Shown: positions 42,353 to 49,456 of the stretch, piece by piece | Position numbering within the stretch: the stretch's first letter is position 1 | Layout: every line of letters starts with the position of its first letter | Source of the DNA: Dehalococcoidia bacterium | GTDB lineage: Bacteria; Chloroflexota; Dehalococcoidia; SZUA-161 | Assembly (NCBI GenBank): GCA_011174795.1 | Contig: DUEY01000036.1 | Location: 1-49,456, forward strand | DNA length: 49,456 nucleotides | Direction: 5' to 3' | Translations under genes and position numbers: made by a program | The notes under the pieces: generated by a model | Database searches by the model: none | Told to the model about the DNA's origin: nothing | What the model saw: the letters and a program-made list of their open reading frames with translations, nothing else

Positions 42353-43110
42353 GCAAAAACGACAAGGAGATGACATTCCTCAGTCATCTCGCCGAGCTTC
42401 GCCAGCGCCTGCTTAAATCACTCATTGTATTGGCAATTTCCATCGGTGTTTGCTGCATACCCCCAGTTACCAAAGGTATCATCAATTTCTTGAAAGCACC
42501 TGCACCCGAAGATTCTTTCAGCCCCATATATACCGAAATGCTGGGGGGAGTCACAGTCTACTTCAAGGTCGCGCTGATCAGCGGCGTTGTGCTCGCCCTG
42601 CCCTTTCTCGTCTACCAACTCATCATGTTCGTCTCCCCCGCACTTACCCGCCGTGAGAAGAAGTATGTATACATCGCCCTGCCCTGGGTAACGCTTATGT
42701 TTGCAGCGGGATTCGCCTTCGGGTACTACGTAGCAATGCCGCCAGCAACCAAGTTCCTGCTGACCTTTATGAGCGACCAAGCTACCCCAATGCCCACGAT
42801 CAATGATTATCTGTCACTGGCAACCAGGTTCCTTCTCGCCCTCGGGCTTGCCTTCGAGACACCGGTTGTAATAACCTTCCTAGCGAGGCTTGGCGTCGTT
42901 AAGCCAGAATGGCTTGCCAGCAAACGCAAATGGGCGATAGTGGTAGCTTTCATACTCGCCGCTATCATCACCCCCACCTTCGATCCAATCAATCAAAGCA
43001 TCGTCGCCTGTCCCATCATCATACTCTACGAGATGAGCATCCAGCTTTCTAAGATAGCCTATCGGAAGCGAGCCGAGGCTGCTGAATCCTCCGACTACCT
43101 CGAACGGTAG
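42349..43110 (+). CDS. tatC: Sec-independent protein translocase TatC
   Basis: 253 residues from GTG 42349, which overlaps the upstream stop. TatC signature at the start: KEMTFLSHLAELRQRLLKSLIVL, followed by six hydrophobic helices, with GGVTVYFKVALISGVVLALPFLVYQLIMFVSPALTRREKKY (the conserved cytoplasmic loop after helix 2) and FALGFAFETPVV-type sequence before helix 4. TatC recognises the twin-arginine signal. Its presence here with the two TatA/B proteins gives a complete translocase for FdhA and the multiheme-linked ferredoxin. Confidence 0.95.
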   Translation: MSKNDKEMTFLSHLAELRQRLLKSLIVLAISIGVCCIPPVTKGIINFLKAPAPEDSFSPIYTEMLGGVTVYFKVALISGVVLALPFLVYQLIMFVSPALTRREKKYVYIALPWVTLMFAAGFAFGYYVAMPPATKFLLTFMSDQATPMPTINDYLSLATRFLLALGLAFETPVVITFLARLGVVKPEWLASKRKWAIVVAFILAAIITPTFDPINQSIVACPIIILYEMSIQLSKIAYRKRAEAAESSDYLER

Positions 43111-43148
43111 AATTGCAATCGCCTCCATATGTGCTAAGATAATACCTC

Positions 43149-44549
43149 GTGAGCAACATACAAGGCGAGTTCCGCCGTCTCCCGAGCGTGGACAGGCTAA
43201 TGGCCGAGGACAGGGTCAGGGAGTTGCAAGATACCTATCCCCACGACCTGCTGGTAGACCTGATTCGACAGCAACTGGAACAGGAGCGTGCATCAATCGC
43301 CCTCGGCAATCCTTGCCCTTCTCTACATGAACTCGTAGAGTCGGTTTACGCCCAGGCGCAGGCGCTGGCATCAGCCAGCCCCAGCCCCGTGATAAATGCC
43401 ACCGGGGTCATACTCCACACTAACCTCGGCCGCGCACCGCTCAGCGAAGAAGCGCTCGCCGCCATGGAGCTGGCGAGCAAAGGTTACTGTGACCTCGAGT
43501 TCGAGCTCGACACTGGAATCAGGGGGCACCGCAATATCCATATCGAGCGTATGCTCTGCCAGCTAACGGGAGCCGAGGCCGCGCTGGTGGTGAACAACAA
43601 TGCCTCCGGCGTACTGCTCGGCCTTACCGCGCTCGCTAAGCGGAAAGAGGTAATCGTTTCCCGGGGGCAGGCGGTGGCTATCGGCGGCGGCTTTCGCATC
43701 CCGGAGGTAATGAGGCAGAGCGGTGCCAAACTGGTAGAGGTGGGCACCACCAACGTTACCTCTGCTCAGGATTTCGAACAGGCGATCAGCCCGCGGACGG
43801 CGGCGCTGCTGAGGGTCCACTCCAGCAACTTCAGGATAGTGGGGTTCACCGAGAGCGTTACCCTCGAGGAGTTGGTTGGACTGGGTAACCGTTACGACCT
43901 GCTTGTGCTCGATGACCTGGGCAGCGGCTGCCTGCTCGATACCACGTTGTTCGGCCTCGACCCCGAGCCCACAATGCAGCAAAGTATCTCGGCCGGCGCC
44001 GACCTTGCTTTCTCCTCAGGCGATAAGCTTCTCGGCGGGCCCCAGGCAGGGATAATAGTCGGTAAGAAACACCTCGTCGATAAGCTGAAGCGGCATCCCC
44101 TGGCGCGGGCGGCGCGAATCGATAAAACGAGGCTGGCAGGATTGAGAGCCACGCTCATTCCCTACCTGAAGGGGGAAGCGTTAGAGAAAATACCGGTGTG
44201 GCGCATGATAGCCACACCGCTCGACGAAATGGATAGGCGAGCCAAAAAGTGGGCGGGCGCGCTTGGCGACCTCGCCCAGGTGATAGACGGTGAGAGCATG
44301 GTCGGAGGAGGCAGCCTTCCCGGCGGCACACTGCCCACCAGGCTTGTCGCCATCGGCAAACAGGTTAAGAAGAGAGAGCGGAACACAGCGCAGCTAGTAG
44401 CCCAGAGCCTCAGGTTACAGGCTCCGCCTGTCGTGGGCCGGCTCAGTGGAAACGTTCTACTCCTCGACCCGCGTACCGTCCCCCCACAGGAAGACCAGGC
44501 TGTTATCGAGGCACTTCGCAGCGCAGTCGCCGGCATACAGTCTGGCTAA
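43149..44549 (+). CDS. selA: L-seryl-tRNA(Sec) selenium transferase SelA
   Basis: 466 residues from GTG 43149. SelA converts Ser-tRNA(Sec) to Sec-tRNA(Sec) with selenophosphate and PLP. Motifs: RRLPSVDRLMAEDRVREL at the start, NATGVILHTNLGRAPLSEEAL, CDLEFELDTGIRGHRNIHIERMLCQLTGAEAALVVNNNA, LVLDDLGSGCLLD and FSSGDKLLGGPQAGIIVG, whose Lys carries the PLP. The 38-base gap after tatC contains no terminator, so it may be part of the same transcript. It serves the two Sec-containing genes here. Confidence 0.97.
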   Translation: MSNIQGEFRRLPSVDRLMAEDRVRELQDTYPHDLLVDLIRQQLEQERASIALGNPCPSLHELVESVYAQAQALASASPSPVINATGVILHTNLGRAPLSEEALAAMELASKGYCDLEFELDTGIRGHRNIHIERMLCQLTGAEAALVVNNNASGVLLGLTALAKRKEVIVSRGQAVAIGGGFRIPEVMRQSGAKLVEVGTTNVTSAQDFEQAISPRTAALLRVHSSNFRIVGFTESVTLEELVGLGNRYDLLVLDDLGSGCLLDTTLFGLDPEPTMQQSISAGADLAFSSGDKLLGGPQAGIIVGKKHLVDKLKRHPLARAARIDKTRLAGLRATLIPYLKGEALEKIPVWRMIATPLDEMDRRAKKWAGALGDLAQVIDGESMVGGGSLPGGTLPTRLVAIGKQVKKRERNTAQLVAQSLRLQAPPVVGRLSGNVLLLDPRTVPPQEDQAVIEALRSAVAGIQSG

Positions 44550-44573
44550 AGCTCTGACTCCAGAGGAAGCCAC

Positions 44574-46439
44574 ATGTTTGTACTCGGCACCGCAGGGCAC
44601 GTGGACCACGGCAAATCGGTATTGGTTGAGGCATTGACCGGTATAGACCCCGACCGGCTCCGCGAGGAGAAAGAGCGGGGCATGACCATCGACCTCGGCT
44701 TCGCCTGGCTCAAGCTGCCCAGCGGACAGGAGGTAGGCATCGTCGACGTCCCCGGGCATGAGCATTTCATCAAGAACATGCTCGCCGGTGTCGGCGGAAT
44801 CGACATAGCCCTGCTCATCGTCGCCGCCAATGAAGGGGTAATGCCGCAAACGAGGGAACATCTCGACATCCTCAACCTGCTGGGAGTGAATAAAGGTATC
44901 GTAGTCATAACGAAAAAAGACCTGGTGGATGAAGAGTTGCTGAGCCTGGTCACCATGGAGATAGAAGAGCTGATAAGCTCTACCTCACTATCAGAAGCGC
45001 CCATCATCGCCGTATCCGCAGTAACGGGTGAGGGCTTGCCCGAACTTGTTGCCGCCATCGACAAGCTTCTATCCGCCACCCAGCCCCGAGCGGACACGGG
45101 CAGGCCGAGGTTACTTATAGACCGCGTCTTCACCATAGCCGGCTCGGGAACCGTGGTCACCGGGACGCTGATCGACGGCTCGTTGCAGGCGGGGCAGGAA
45201 GTTGAAATTGTGCCCTCAGGCTTGAAATCGCGCCTGCGGGGGCTGCAAACACACCAGACCCGCATCGATACCGCTGCCCCGGGAAGCAGGGTCGCCGCCA
45301 ACCTGACCGGCGTCGCTACCTCAGAACTCAAGCGGGGGGATGTGCTCACCAGGCCAGGCTGGCTGACCCCTACCACGATGGTAACCGCCAGGCTCCGCCT
45401 GCTTCTCTCGGTGAAGCGCCCGCTTCGCTACAACGCTTACGTCAGCCTCCACACGGGCTCCAGCGAGATGATGGCCAAGATCCGCCTGCTTGATACGGAT
45501 GAATTGAAGCCCGGAGAAGATGCCTGGGCTCAACTGACGCTCAACAAGCCAGTAGCGGTAGTCAAGGGAGACCGCTTTATAATCCGTTCTCCGCAGGATA
45601 CACTGGGCGGGGGCGAGATAGTCGAAGCACACACCAAACGGCATCGCCGCCACCGTAACGCTACCATTCAGAGCCTGGAGACCAAGGAGAAGGGCTCAGC
45701 GCAGGATGTTCTCATAGCCACCCTCGAGGCAAGCCAGCCCCAGGAGCTGGGAAAGCTCATCCTCAGCTGCGGTCTGCCCGATAAAGAGGCGAAGCAAGCA
45801 ATAGAAGGCCTGCGCCAAGACAAGATGGTAGTTGATATCGGTGTAGGAGAGCACCGTCTTCTCTTTACCGCTTCCGGCTGGGAAAGCTTGCTGGAAAACG
45901 TAAAGGCCGCGGTGCATGAATATCACCGCAGATTCCCGGCCCGGCCGGGGATACCCAGAGGGGAACTGGGCAATAAGGTGCAGCTACCCGCCGCCTATTT
46001 CACTACCACTTTGAACAAGCTCATCGACGAAGGCATCCTCATCGAGGAAGGTGGAGCCGTCCGTCTGCCCTCGCATCAAATCCAGCTTACCAGCGACCAG
46101 CAGGCTAAGGTCGATGCCTTCCTCGAATCCCTGGTGAAAAATCCCTACTCTCCGCCCACCGACCTTATGCCCGATGCTGACCTGCTCAACGTACTTGTCA
46201 AAGAGCGCCGCGTGGTCAAGGTGAGCGATGGCGTGGTTTTTTCCGCCTCAGCCTACGATGAAATGGTGAAGATAATAACTGAGCACATTAAGGAGCATGG
46301 TAAGATAACGCTGGCCGAGACACGGGACCTGCTTACCACCAGCCGCAAGTATGCCCAGGCCCTGCTGGAATACCTCGACCAGAAGAAAATAACCCGCCGT
46401 GTGGGTGACGAACGGGTACTGGGGCCGGGGAGTCATTAA
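44574..46439 (+). CDS. selB: Selenocysteine-specific elongation factor SelB
   Basis: 621 residues. EF-Tu-like GTPase start MFVLGTAGHVDHGKSVLVEALTG (G1), ERGMTIDLGFAWL (G2), DVPGHEHFIKNML (G3) and TKKDL (G4). Then two beta-barrel domains (RVFTIAGSGTVVTGTLIDGSLQAG), and four C-terminal winged helices, the last with LAETRDLLTTSRKYAQALLEYLDQKKITRRVGDERVLGP, that bind the SECIS hairpin. Length matches bacterial SelB. Begins 25 bases after selA. Ends 10 bases from the converging dockerin gene. Confidence 0.97.
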   Translation: MFVLGTAGHVDHGKSVLVEALTGIDPDRLREEKERGMTIDLGFAWLKLPSGQEVGIVDVPGHEHFIKNMLAGVGGIDIALLIVAANEGVMPQTREHLDILNLLGVNKGIVVITKKDLVDEELLSLVTMEIEELISSTSLSEAPIIAVSAVTGEGLPELVAAIDKLLSATQPRADTGRPRLLIDRVFTIAGSGTVVTGTLIDGSLQAGQEVEIVPSGLKSRLRGLQTHQTRIDTAAPGSRVAANLTGVATSELKRGDVLTRPGWLTPTTMVTARLRLLLSVKRPLRYNAYVSLHTGSSEMMAKIRLLDTDELKPGEDAWAQLTLNKPVAVVKGDRFIIRSPQDTLGGGEIVEAHTKRHRRHRNATIQSLETKEKGSAQDVLIATLEASQPQELGKLILSCGLPDKEAKQAIEGLRQDKMVVDIGVGEHRLLFTASGWESLLENVKAAVHEYHRRFPARPGIPRGELGNKVQLPAAYFTTTLNKLIDEGILIEEGGAVRLPSHQIQLTSDQQAKVDAFLESLVKNPYSPPTDLMPDADLLNVLVKERRVVKVSDGVVFSASAYDEMVKIITEHIKEHGKITLAETRDLLTTSRKYAQALLEYLDQKKITRRVGDERVLGPGSH

Positions 46440-46448
46440 GCAAGGGGT

Positions 46449-46781
46449 TTAGGGGCACCCCTCACCAAGGTGTTCCTGCACAAGCTCTATGTCCGACTCA
46501 TCGATCACGCCGTCCTCATTGACATCCGCCTCGATCCAGCCCGGGTCTCCCCTCTCCCCCCAGTGCTGCCCGATCACAAGCGAATCCATAGCATCCACGC
46601 AGCCGTCGCCGGTTATCTCCCAGCTACCATATACAGGTGTCGGCGTCGGCCCTGACTTGAACCCGTTTCCACCTGCGGGCGGATAGTATTGCCCCGGCCT
46701 ATCCCCACCCCCACATCCCGCAAGGCATAGAGGAAGTACTATTCCTACCAGCAGCACAACACGGAACATGAACCGCGTCAT
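46449..46781 (-). CDS. Small dockerin-domain lipoprotein
   Basis: 110 residues from ATG 46781 (MTRFMFRVVLLVGIVLP), preceded by AGAGGT; a longer frame would extend into tRNA-Sec and is rejected. Lipobox LAGC, then a short PPAGG/PTPT linker and a dockerin-type calcium-binding domain with two EF-hand-like loops: TGDGCVDAMDSL and DVNEDGVIDESDI, each followed by a helix (VIGQHWG, LVQEHLG). The mature protein is essentially just a dockerin. It would bind a cohesin-bearing partner on the cell surface, but no cohesin gene is in the window. Confidence 0.85.
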   Translation of the reverse strand: MTRFMFRVVLLVGIVLPLCLAGCGGGDRPGQYYPPAGGNGFKSGPTPTPVYGSWEITGDGCVDAMDSLVIGQHWGERGDPGWIEADVNEDGVIDESDIELVQEHLGEGCP

Positions 46782-46824
46782 ATTTACCTCTGTGTAGATA
46801 CCTTGAGAACTAGTGGCATAGTGA

Positions 46825-46921
46825 TGGCGGGAGCGAATGGGAGTCGAACCCACCAAGGACATTTCTGATGCCCCTCAACGGGTTTGAAGCCCGCGAGGCC
46901 CACCGGGACCCTGTCGCTCCC
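46825..46921 (-). tRNA. selC: tRNA-Sec, anticodon TCA
   Basis: 97 bases with the special bacterial tRNA-Sec shape: an 8-bp acceptor stem (GGGAGCGA with TCGCTCCC), 6-bp D stem (GGGTCC/GGGCCT with loop CGGT), anticodon loop CTTCAAA (plus 46883-46889, TCA at 46885-46887), a long variable arm, 5-bp T stem with loop TTCGACT, discriminator G and encoded CCA (46827-46825). It recodes the TGA codons of fdhA and the cytochrome. It lies next to selB but on the opposite strand, with the dockerin gene between. It has its own promoter at 46940-46968. Confidence 0.96.
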
Positions 46922-46939
46922 GCATAGGCAGGCAAATTT

Positions 46940-46968
46940 AGTATAAATCAACGCATCACCCAGCGCAA
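46940..46968 (-). promoter_or_regulatory. Promoter for tRNA-Sec
   Basis: On the minus strand TTGCGC (46968-46963), a 17-base spacer and TATACT (46945-46940). Start would be near 46933, a dozen bases ahead of the tRNA 5' end. The rest of the gap to 47132 holds only short hairpins. Confidence 0.6.
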
Positions 46969-47132
46969 TCACAGCTACTTTATGTAAACCATGCTCGCTG
47001 GTACGGAGTAGCGATAAAAGGGAAGCGAGCCGGACACAGTGTGCCGACTAACTACTCCTGCTCACATTCCGAATAAAGGAGGTTGATGTCCAACAGTTTG
47101 GCTGGACAGTAACACTTCCAGGGCGCCTGTCC

Positions 47133-47855
47133 CTACTGACAGCCTTCCCTTCCAGGCTCGCTCACCATTTTCCAGTTAAACCTCTGCCTGAACCGCTCCA
47201 GAATATCAATAGTCCTCATGCCGAACAGTCCGAGGAAAAATGCGTTTCCTACAGCGTGAAAGGTATCGAACCATATACTGTTGAACTGATATACCATAAA
47301 CGTCCTGAATGTGAGTGGATAGATGAATGAAGCCCAGTACCAAGTGTTGACGATCCAGCCATAGAGGTAACCCCCGGCGATTCCGAAAACCACCAGCCAT
47401 ATCCTCCCCAGGTTGAACCGCCTGAAGCAGGCGGCTAACACCCCGAGCAACCCCCAGGCCAGCATCTGGTAGGGTGTCCACGGCCCCTGACCGAGGAAGA
47501 AGTTTGATACAAGCGGCGTCAGCGCCCCAACCATGAAGCCCGCTACCGGCCCGAACACGTATCCAGAGCAGATTATAAGGTAGGTACACGGCTGCACGCC
47601 GGGTATAGCGGCAAATGGTATCCGGAGAACAGCGGATATGGTCCCCAGCATCGCCACCAGCGCTATCTCCTTGGAACTGACGGCTGCCGCCTCAAACTCG
47701 AAGAAAAAGGCTACAACTGCCAGGAAGGCAACTATGGTCGCAATCAGCCCCCAGTTGGCGAAAGGTGTCGACGAACTCGAGAACAGGATAGGCACAACAA
47801 GAGCAGCCACACCTAAGGCGAAAATCAACAGCAGGAACAAACGCCCCTTCTTCAC
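47133..47855 (-). CDS. ECF-type transporter S component (substrate-binding membrane protein)
   Basis: 240 residues from GTG 47855, which shares one base with the ATPase stop. Two N-terminal helices then the S-component core: SSKEIALVAMLGTISAVLRIPFAAIPGVQPCTYLIICSGYVFGPVAGFMVGALTPLVSNFFLGQGPWTPYQMLAWGLLG, the characteristic pattern of ECF S proteins, with about eight hydrophobic segments in total. It binds a vitamin or metal-containing ligand, which I cannot name from sequence; cobalamin or a precursor would suit such organisms. Its ATPase lies directly upstream in the same operon. A T component (EcfT) is not seen in the window. Confidence 0.85.
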   Translation of the reverse strand: MKKGRLFLLLIFALGVAALVVPILFSSSSTPFANWGLIATIVAFLAVVAFFFEFEAAAVSSKEIALVAMLGTISAVLRIPFAAIPGVQPCTYLIICSGYVFGPVAGFMVGALTPLVSNFFLGQGPWTPYQMLAWGLLGVLAACFRRFNLGRIWLVVFGIAGGYLYGWIVNTWYWASFIYPLTFRTFMVYQFNSIWFDTFHAVGNAFFLGLFGMRTIDILERFRQRFNWKMVSEPGREGCQ

Positions 47856-49456
47856 TACAGCACATCCAACGCTTCGTCAACTGTCAGTATGTTATTGGGT
47901 ACTCCATACCGTTCGAACGCCTGGACCAGACGGTTGATCTGGGGGGAGAAGAACAGTGCCCGGGAGAGAACCTCCCTTTTATTGCCGTCCACCACAACCC
48001 TGCCCTCACTGAGTAAGACGACTCTGTCTGCATACTCCGCTACCGTCTCCACATCATGGGTAACCAGGACCACCGTATTGCCCCGCTCCCGGTATTCATT
48101 GAGGAACTGCATCAGCTCGCTCTTGAGCCTGTATTCCATGCCTCTGGTGGGCTCATCGAGAATCAGTATCTCGGGTCTGGCGACAAGCACAGATGCCAGA
48201 GCGACCCGCTGCCGCTCACCACCGCTCAACGAGCGCGGGTAATGCCCTCGATATTCTTCCAGACGGAACATTTCCAGCATCTCACCGACACCGGCTGCTA
48301 TCTCCCCGCTATCCAATCCCCTGTTTTTCAGGATGAAGGATATTTCCTCCTCCACAGTATTGGCAAAGATATGGTCGTTCGGGTTCTGAAAAATAAAACC
48401 AACTTTACGCGCCAGTTCAGACACAGTCGCCTTTCTGATATCGACGCCGCATATCTTTACTTTCCCCCTCGTCGGCCTCAGCAGGCCGTTGATATGCTTG
48501 ACCAGCGTCGTCTTCCCGGAAGCGTTCCTGCCCATAACAGCGACGAATTCCCCCTCACACACCCGTAGGCTCACATCCTTCAAGGCGCTCATGCCCTCGG
48601 GATAGACATGCCACAGCCGCTCCATCTCGATAACGGGCTTGCCGTTGGCTCTCTGAGCATGAGTCATGGTGCCTTGGCCCACACCTCGAAAGATATCCTT
48701 CAACAGCGCCCTACCCTCCTTGACAGTCAAGGGAACATCGTCGATATTCACGCCCCTGCTTTTAAGCCCCTGCACCATCCTGACTATAGGCGGTACACCG
48801 ACACCGGCACTGGTTATATCTCCGTTAGCTAACACCGATTTGGGATTGCCATCGGCGGCTACCGTCCCTTCGTTCAACACTATCATGCGGTCCACGAGAT
48901 GGACAACCCTATCCAGCCGGTGTTCGATCAGTATGACCGTGATGCCCAGTTCATCGTTAAGGCGCTGTACAATGGAGAGCACCTCCTCAGCGCCCTTGGG
49001 GTCCAGCTCCGAGGTAGGCTCATCGAGAACCAGGATATCGGGATGCAGCGCCAGAACGGAGGCAATGACCACCTTCTGCTTCTCACCGCCGGATAGCTCG
49101 TGCACCGGCCTGTGGCGGAGATCGGATATCCCTAGGGTGTCCAGCGACTCCTCCACCCTCTTGGCTATGACATCCCGGGTAAAAGCGAGGTTCTCCAGCC
49201 CGAAAGCGATCTCACGTTCCACTTCCGTAGAAACGAGCTGGTTCTCCGGATCCTGGAAAACCATGCCCACCTTCGTTGCTAACTCCCTGGTGGCGTGCTT
49301 CATCACATCCAGCCCCTGCACCTGCACACTTCCCCCTATCCTTCCGCCATAGAAATGGGGAATCAGGCCGTTGAAGCAGCGACAGAGGCTGGACTTGCCG
49401 CAGCCGGAGGGGCCGGTCACAAGGACGAATTCCCCGTCACCGATATCGAGATTCAC
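47855..49456 (-). CDS. ECF transporter duplicated ATPase (two ABC domains, 5' end beyond window)
   Basis: 533 visible residues; the gene continues past 49456, where roughly 20-30 N-terminal residues (first strand) are missing. Two ABC domains in one chain. Domain 1: Walker A TGPSGCGKSSLCRC, signature LSGGEKQKVVIAS, Walker B LVLDEPTSELDPKG, switch VILIEHRLDR. Domain 2: MGRNASGKTTLVKHINGLL, LSGGERQRVALASVLV, LILDEPTRGMEYRLKSE, VVLVTHDVETVAEYADRV. This tandem EcfA1-EcfA2 fusion supplies ATP hydrolysis for ECF uptake. Directly upstream of the S component gene. Confidence 0.93.
   Translation of the reverse strand: MNLDIGDGEFVLVTGPSGCGKSSLCRCFNGLIPHFYGGRIGGSVQVQGLDVMKHATRELATKVGMVFQDPENQLVSTEVEREIAFGLENLAFTRDVIAKRVEESLDTLGISDLRHRPVHELSGGEKQKVVIASVLALHPDILVLDEPTSELDPKGAEEVLSIVQRLNDELGITVILIEHRLDRVVHLVDRMIVLNEGTVAADGNPKSVLANGDITSAGVGVPPIVRMVQGLKSRGVNIDDVPLTVKEGRALLKDIFRGVGQGTMTHAQRANGKPVIEMERLWHVYPEGMSALKDVSLRVCEGEFVAVMGRNASGKTTLVKHINGLLRPTRGKVKICGVDIRKATVSELARKVGFIFQNPNDHIFANTVEEEISFILKNRGLDSGEIAAGVGEMLEMFRLEEYRGHYPRSLSGGERQRVALASVLVARPEILILDEPTRGMEYRLKSELMQFLNEYRERGNTVVLVTHDVETVAEYADRVVLLSEGRVVVDGNKREVLSRALFFSPQINRLVQAFERYGVPNNILTVDEALDVL

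Noticed and set aside
46782-46862. Longer N-terminus for the dockerin lipoprotein
   Set aside because: It would run into the tRNA-Sec gene. ATG 46781 has a ribosome site and begins a proper lipoprotein signal.
47086-47112. Eight-codon mini-frame with a perfect AAAGGAGG ribosome site (plus strand)
   Set aside because: No plus-strand gene follows; the downstream region is the 3' end of the converging ECF S gene. Probably chance, possibly a leftover leader peptide.

Overview
The window looks like a chromosomal segment of an anaerobic, probably uncultured Chloroflexota bacterium (class Dehalococcoidia is my best guess). This rests on the gene mix: a TrpB2-like protein, DUF2007, a GT20/OtsB pair, a BKACE enzyme, a Ccm system with a CXXXY-type CcmE, a periplasmic-type selenocysteine formate dehydrogenase and a dockerin lipoprotein. 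It is inference, since no rRNA or other phylogenetic marker is present. Gene density is high. I see no insertion sequences, phage genes or CRISPR arrays.

Layout. 1-6300 (minus strand): a housekeeping run alaS - ruvX - aroE - DUF2007 - aroC - sugar isomerase-like gene (cut by the left edge), probably read from a TTGACA/TACAAT promoter upstream of alaS. 6300-10840: GT20 trehalose-phosphate synthase (+) overlapping tail to tail with its phosphatase (-), an MscS channel and a membrane TrkA-C protein. 10850-23200: metabolic and transport genes, including a TrpB2-like protein that has lost its PLP lysine, CorA, SDR and zinc dehydrogenases, a GT4 glycosyltransferase, a DUF362 ferredoxin-like protein, a BKACE enzyme, a GNAT protein, a ComM-like AAA+ protein, an unknown 7-TM protein and a nitronate monooxygenase-like flavoprotein.

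23200-46970 is a respiratory locus in which most genes support one another. It begins with a cytochrome c maturation operon (ccmE-ccmF-zinc ribbon-membrane lipoprotein-like gene-ccmA-ccmB-ccmC-ccmD, minus strand). Divergent from it is a plus-strand cluster: a four-domain rhodanese lipoprotein, an 11-heme cytochrome c lipoprotein whose reading frame contains an in-frame TGA followed by a SECIS-like hairpin, a Tat-exported four-cluster ferredoxin and a membrane cytochrome b. It ends in a clear terminator. A CsoR-family repressor with a CstR-like (Cys-Tyr-Cys) sensor site follows. Then come a selenocysteine formate dehydrogenase (fdhA with in-frame TGA and SECIS, fdhB, fdhC), its accessory genes fdhE and fdhD, a Tat translocase (two TatA/B-type proteins plus TatC), selA, selB and, on the opposite strand, tRNA-Sec. 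Substrate enzymes, cofactor export, heme attachment and the recoding machinery therefore sit in about 24 kb. selD is not in the window.

47130-49456 (minus strand): an ECF-type vitamin transporter S component and a duplicated ABC ATPase, cut by the right edge.

The most interesting region is 29650-34965: a rhodanese plus selenocysteine-multiheme-cytochrome plus quinone-module cluster. It resembles, from memory, the ExtH/ExtKL-type genes of Geobacter selenite/tellurite or extracellular electron-transfer operons, but has no porin gene and has a possible persulfide-sensing repressor next to it.
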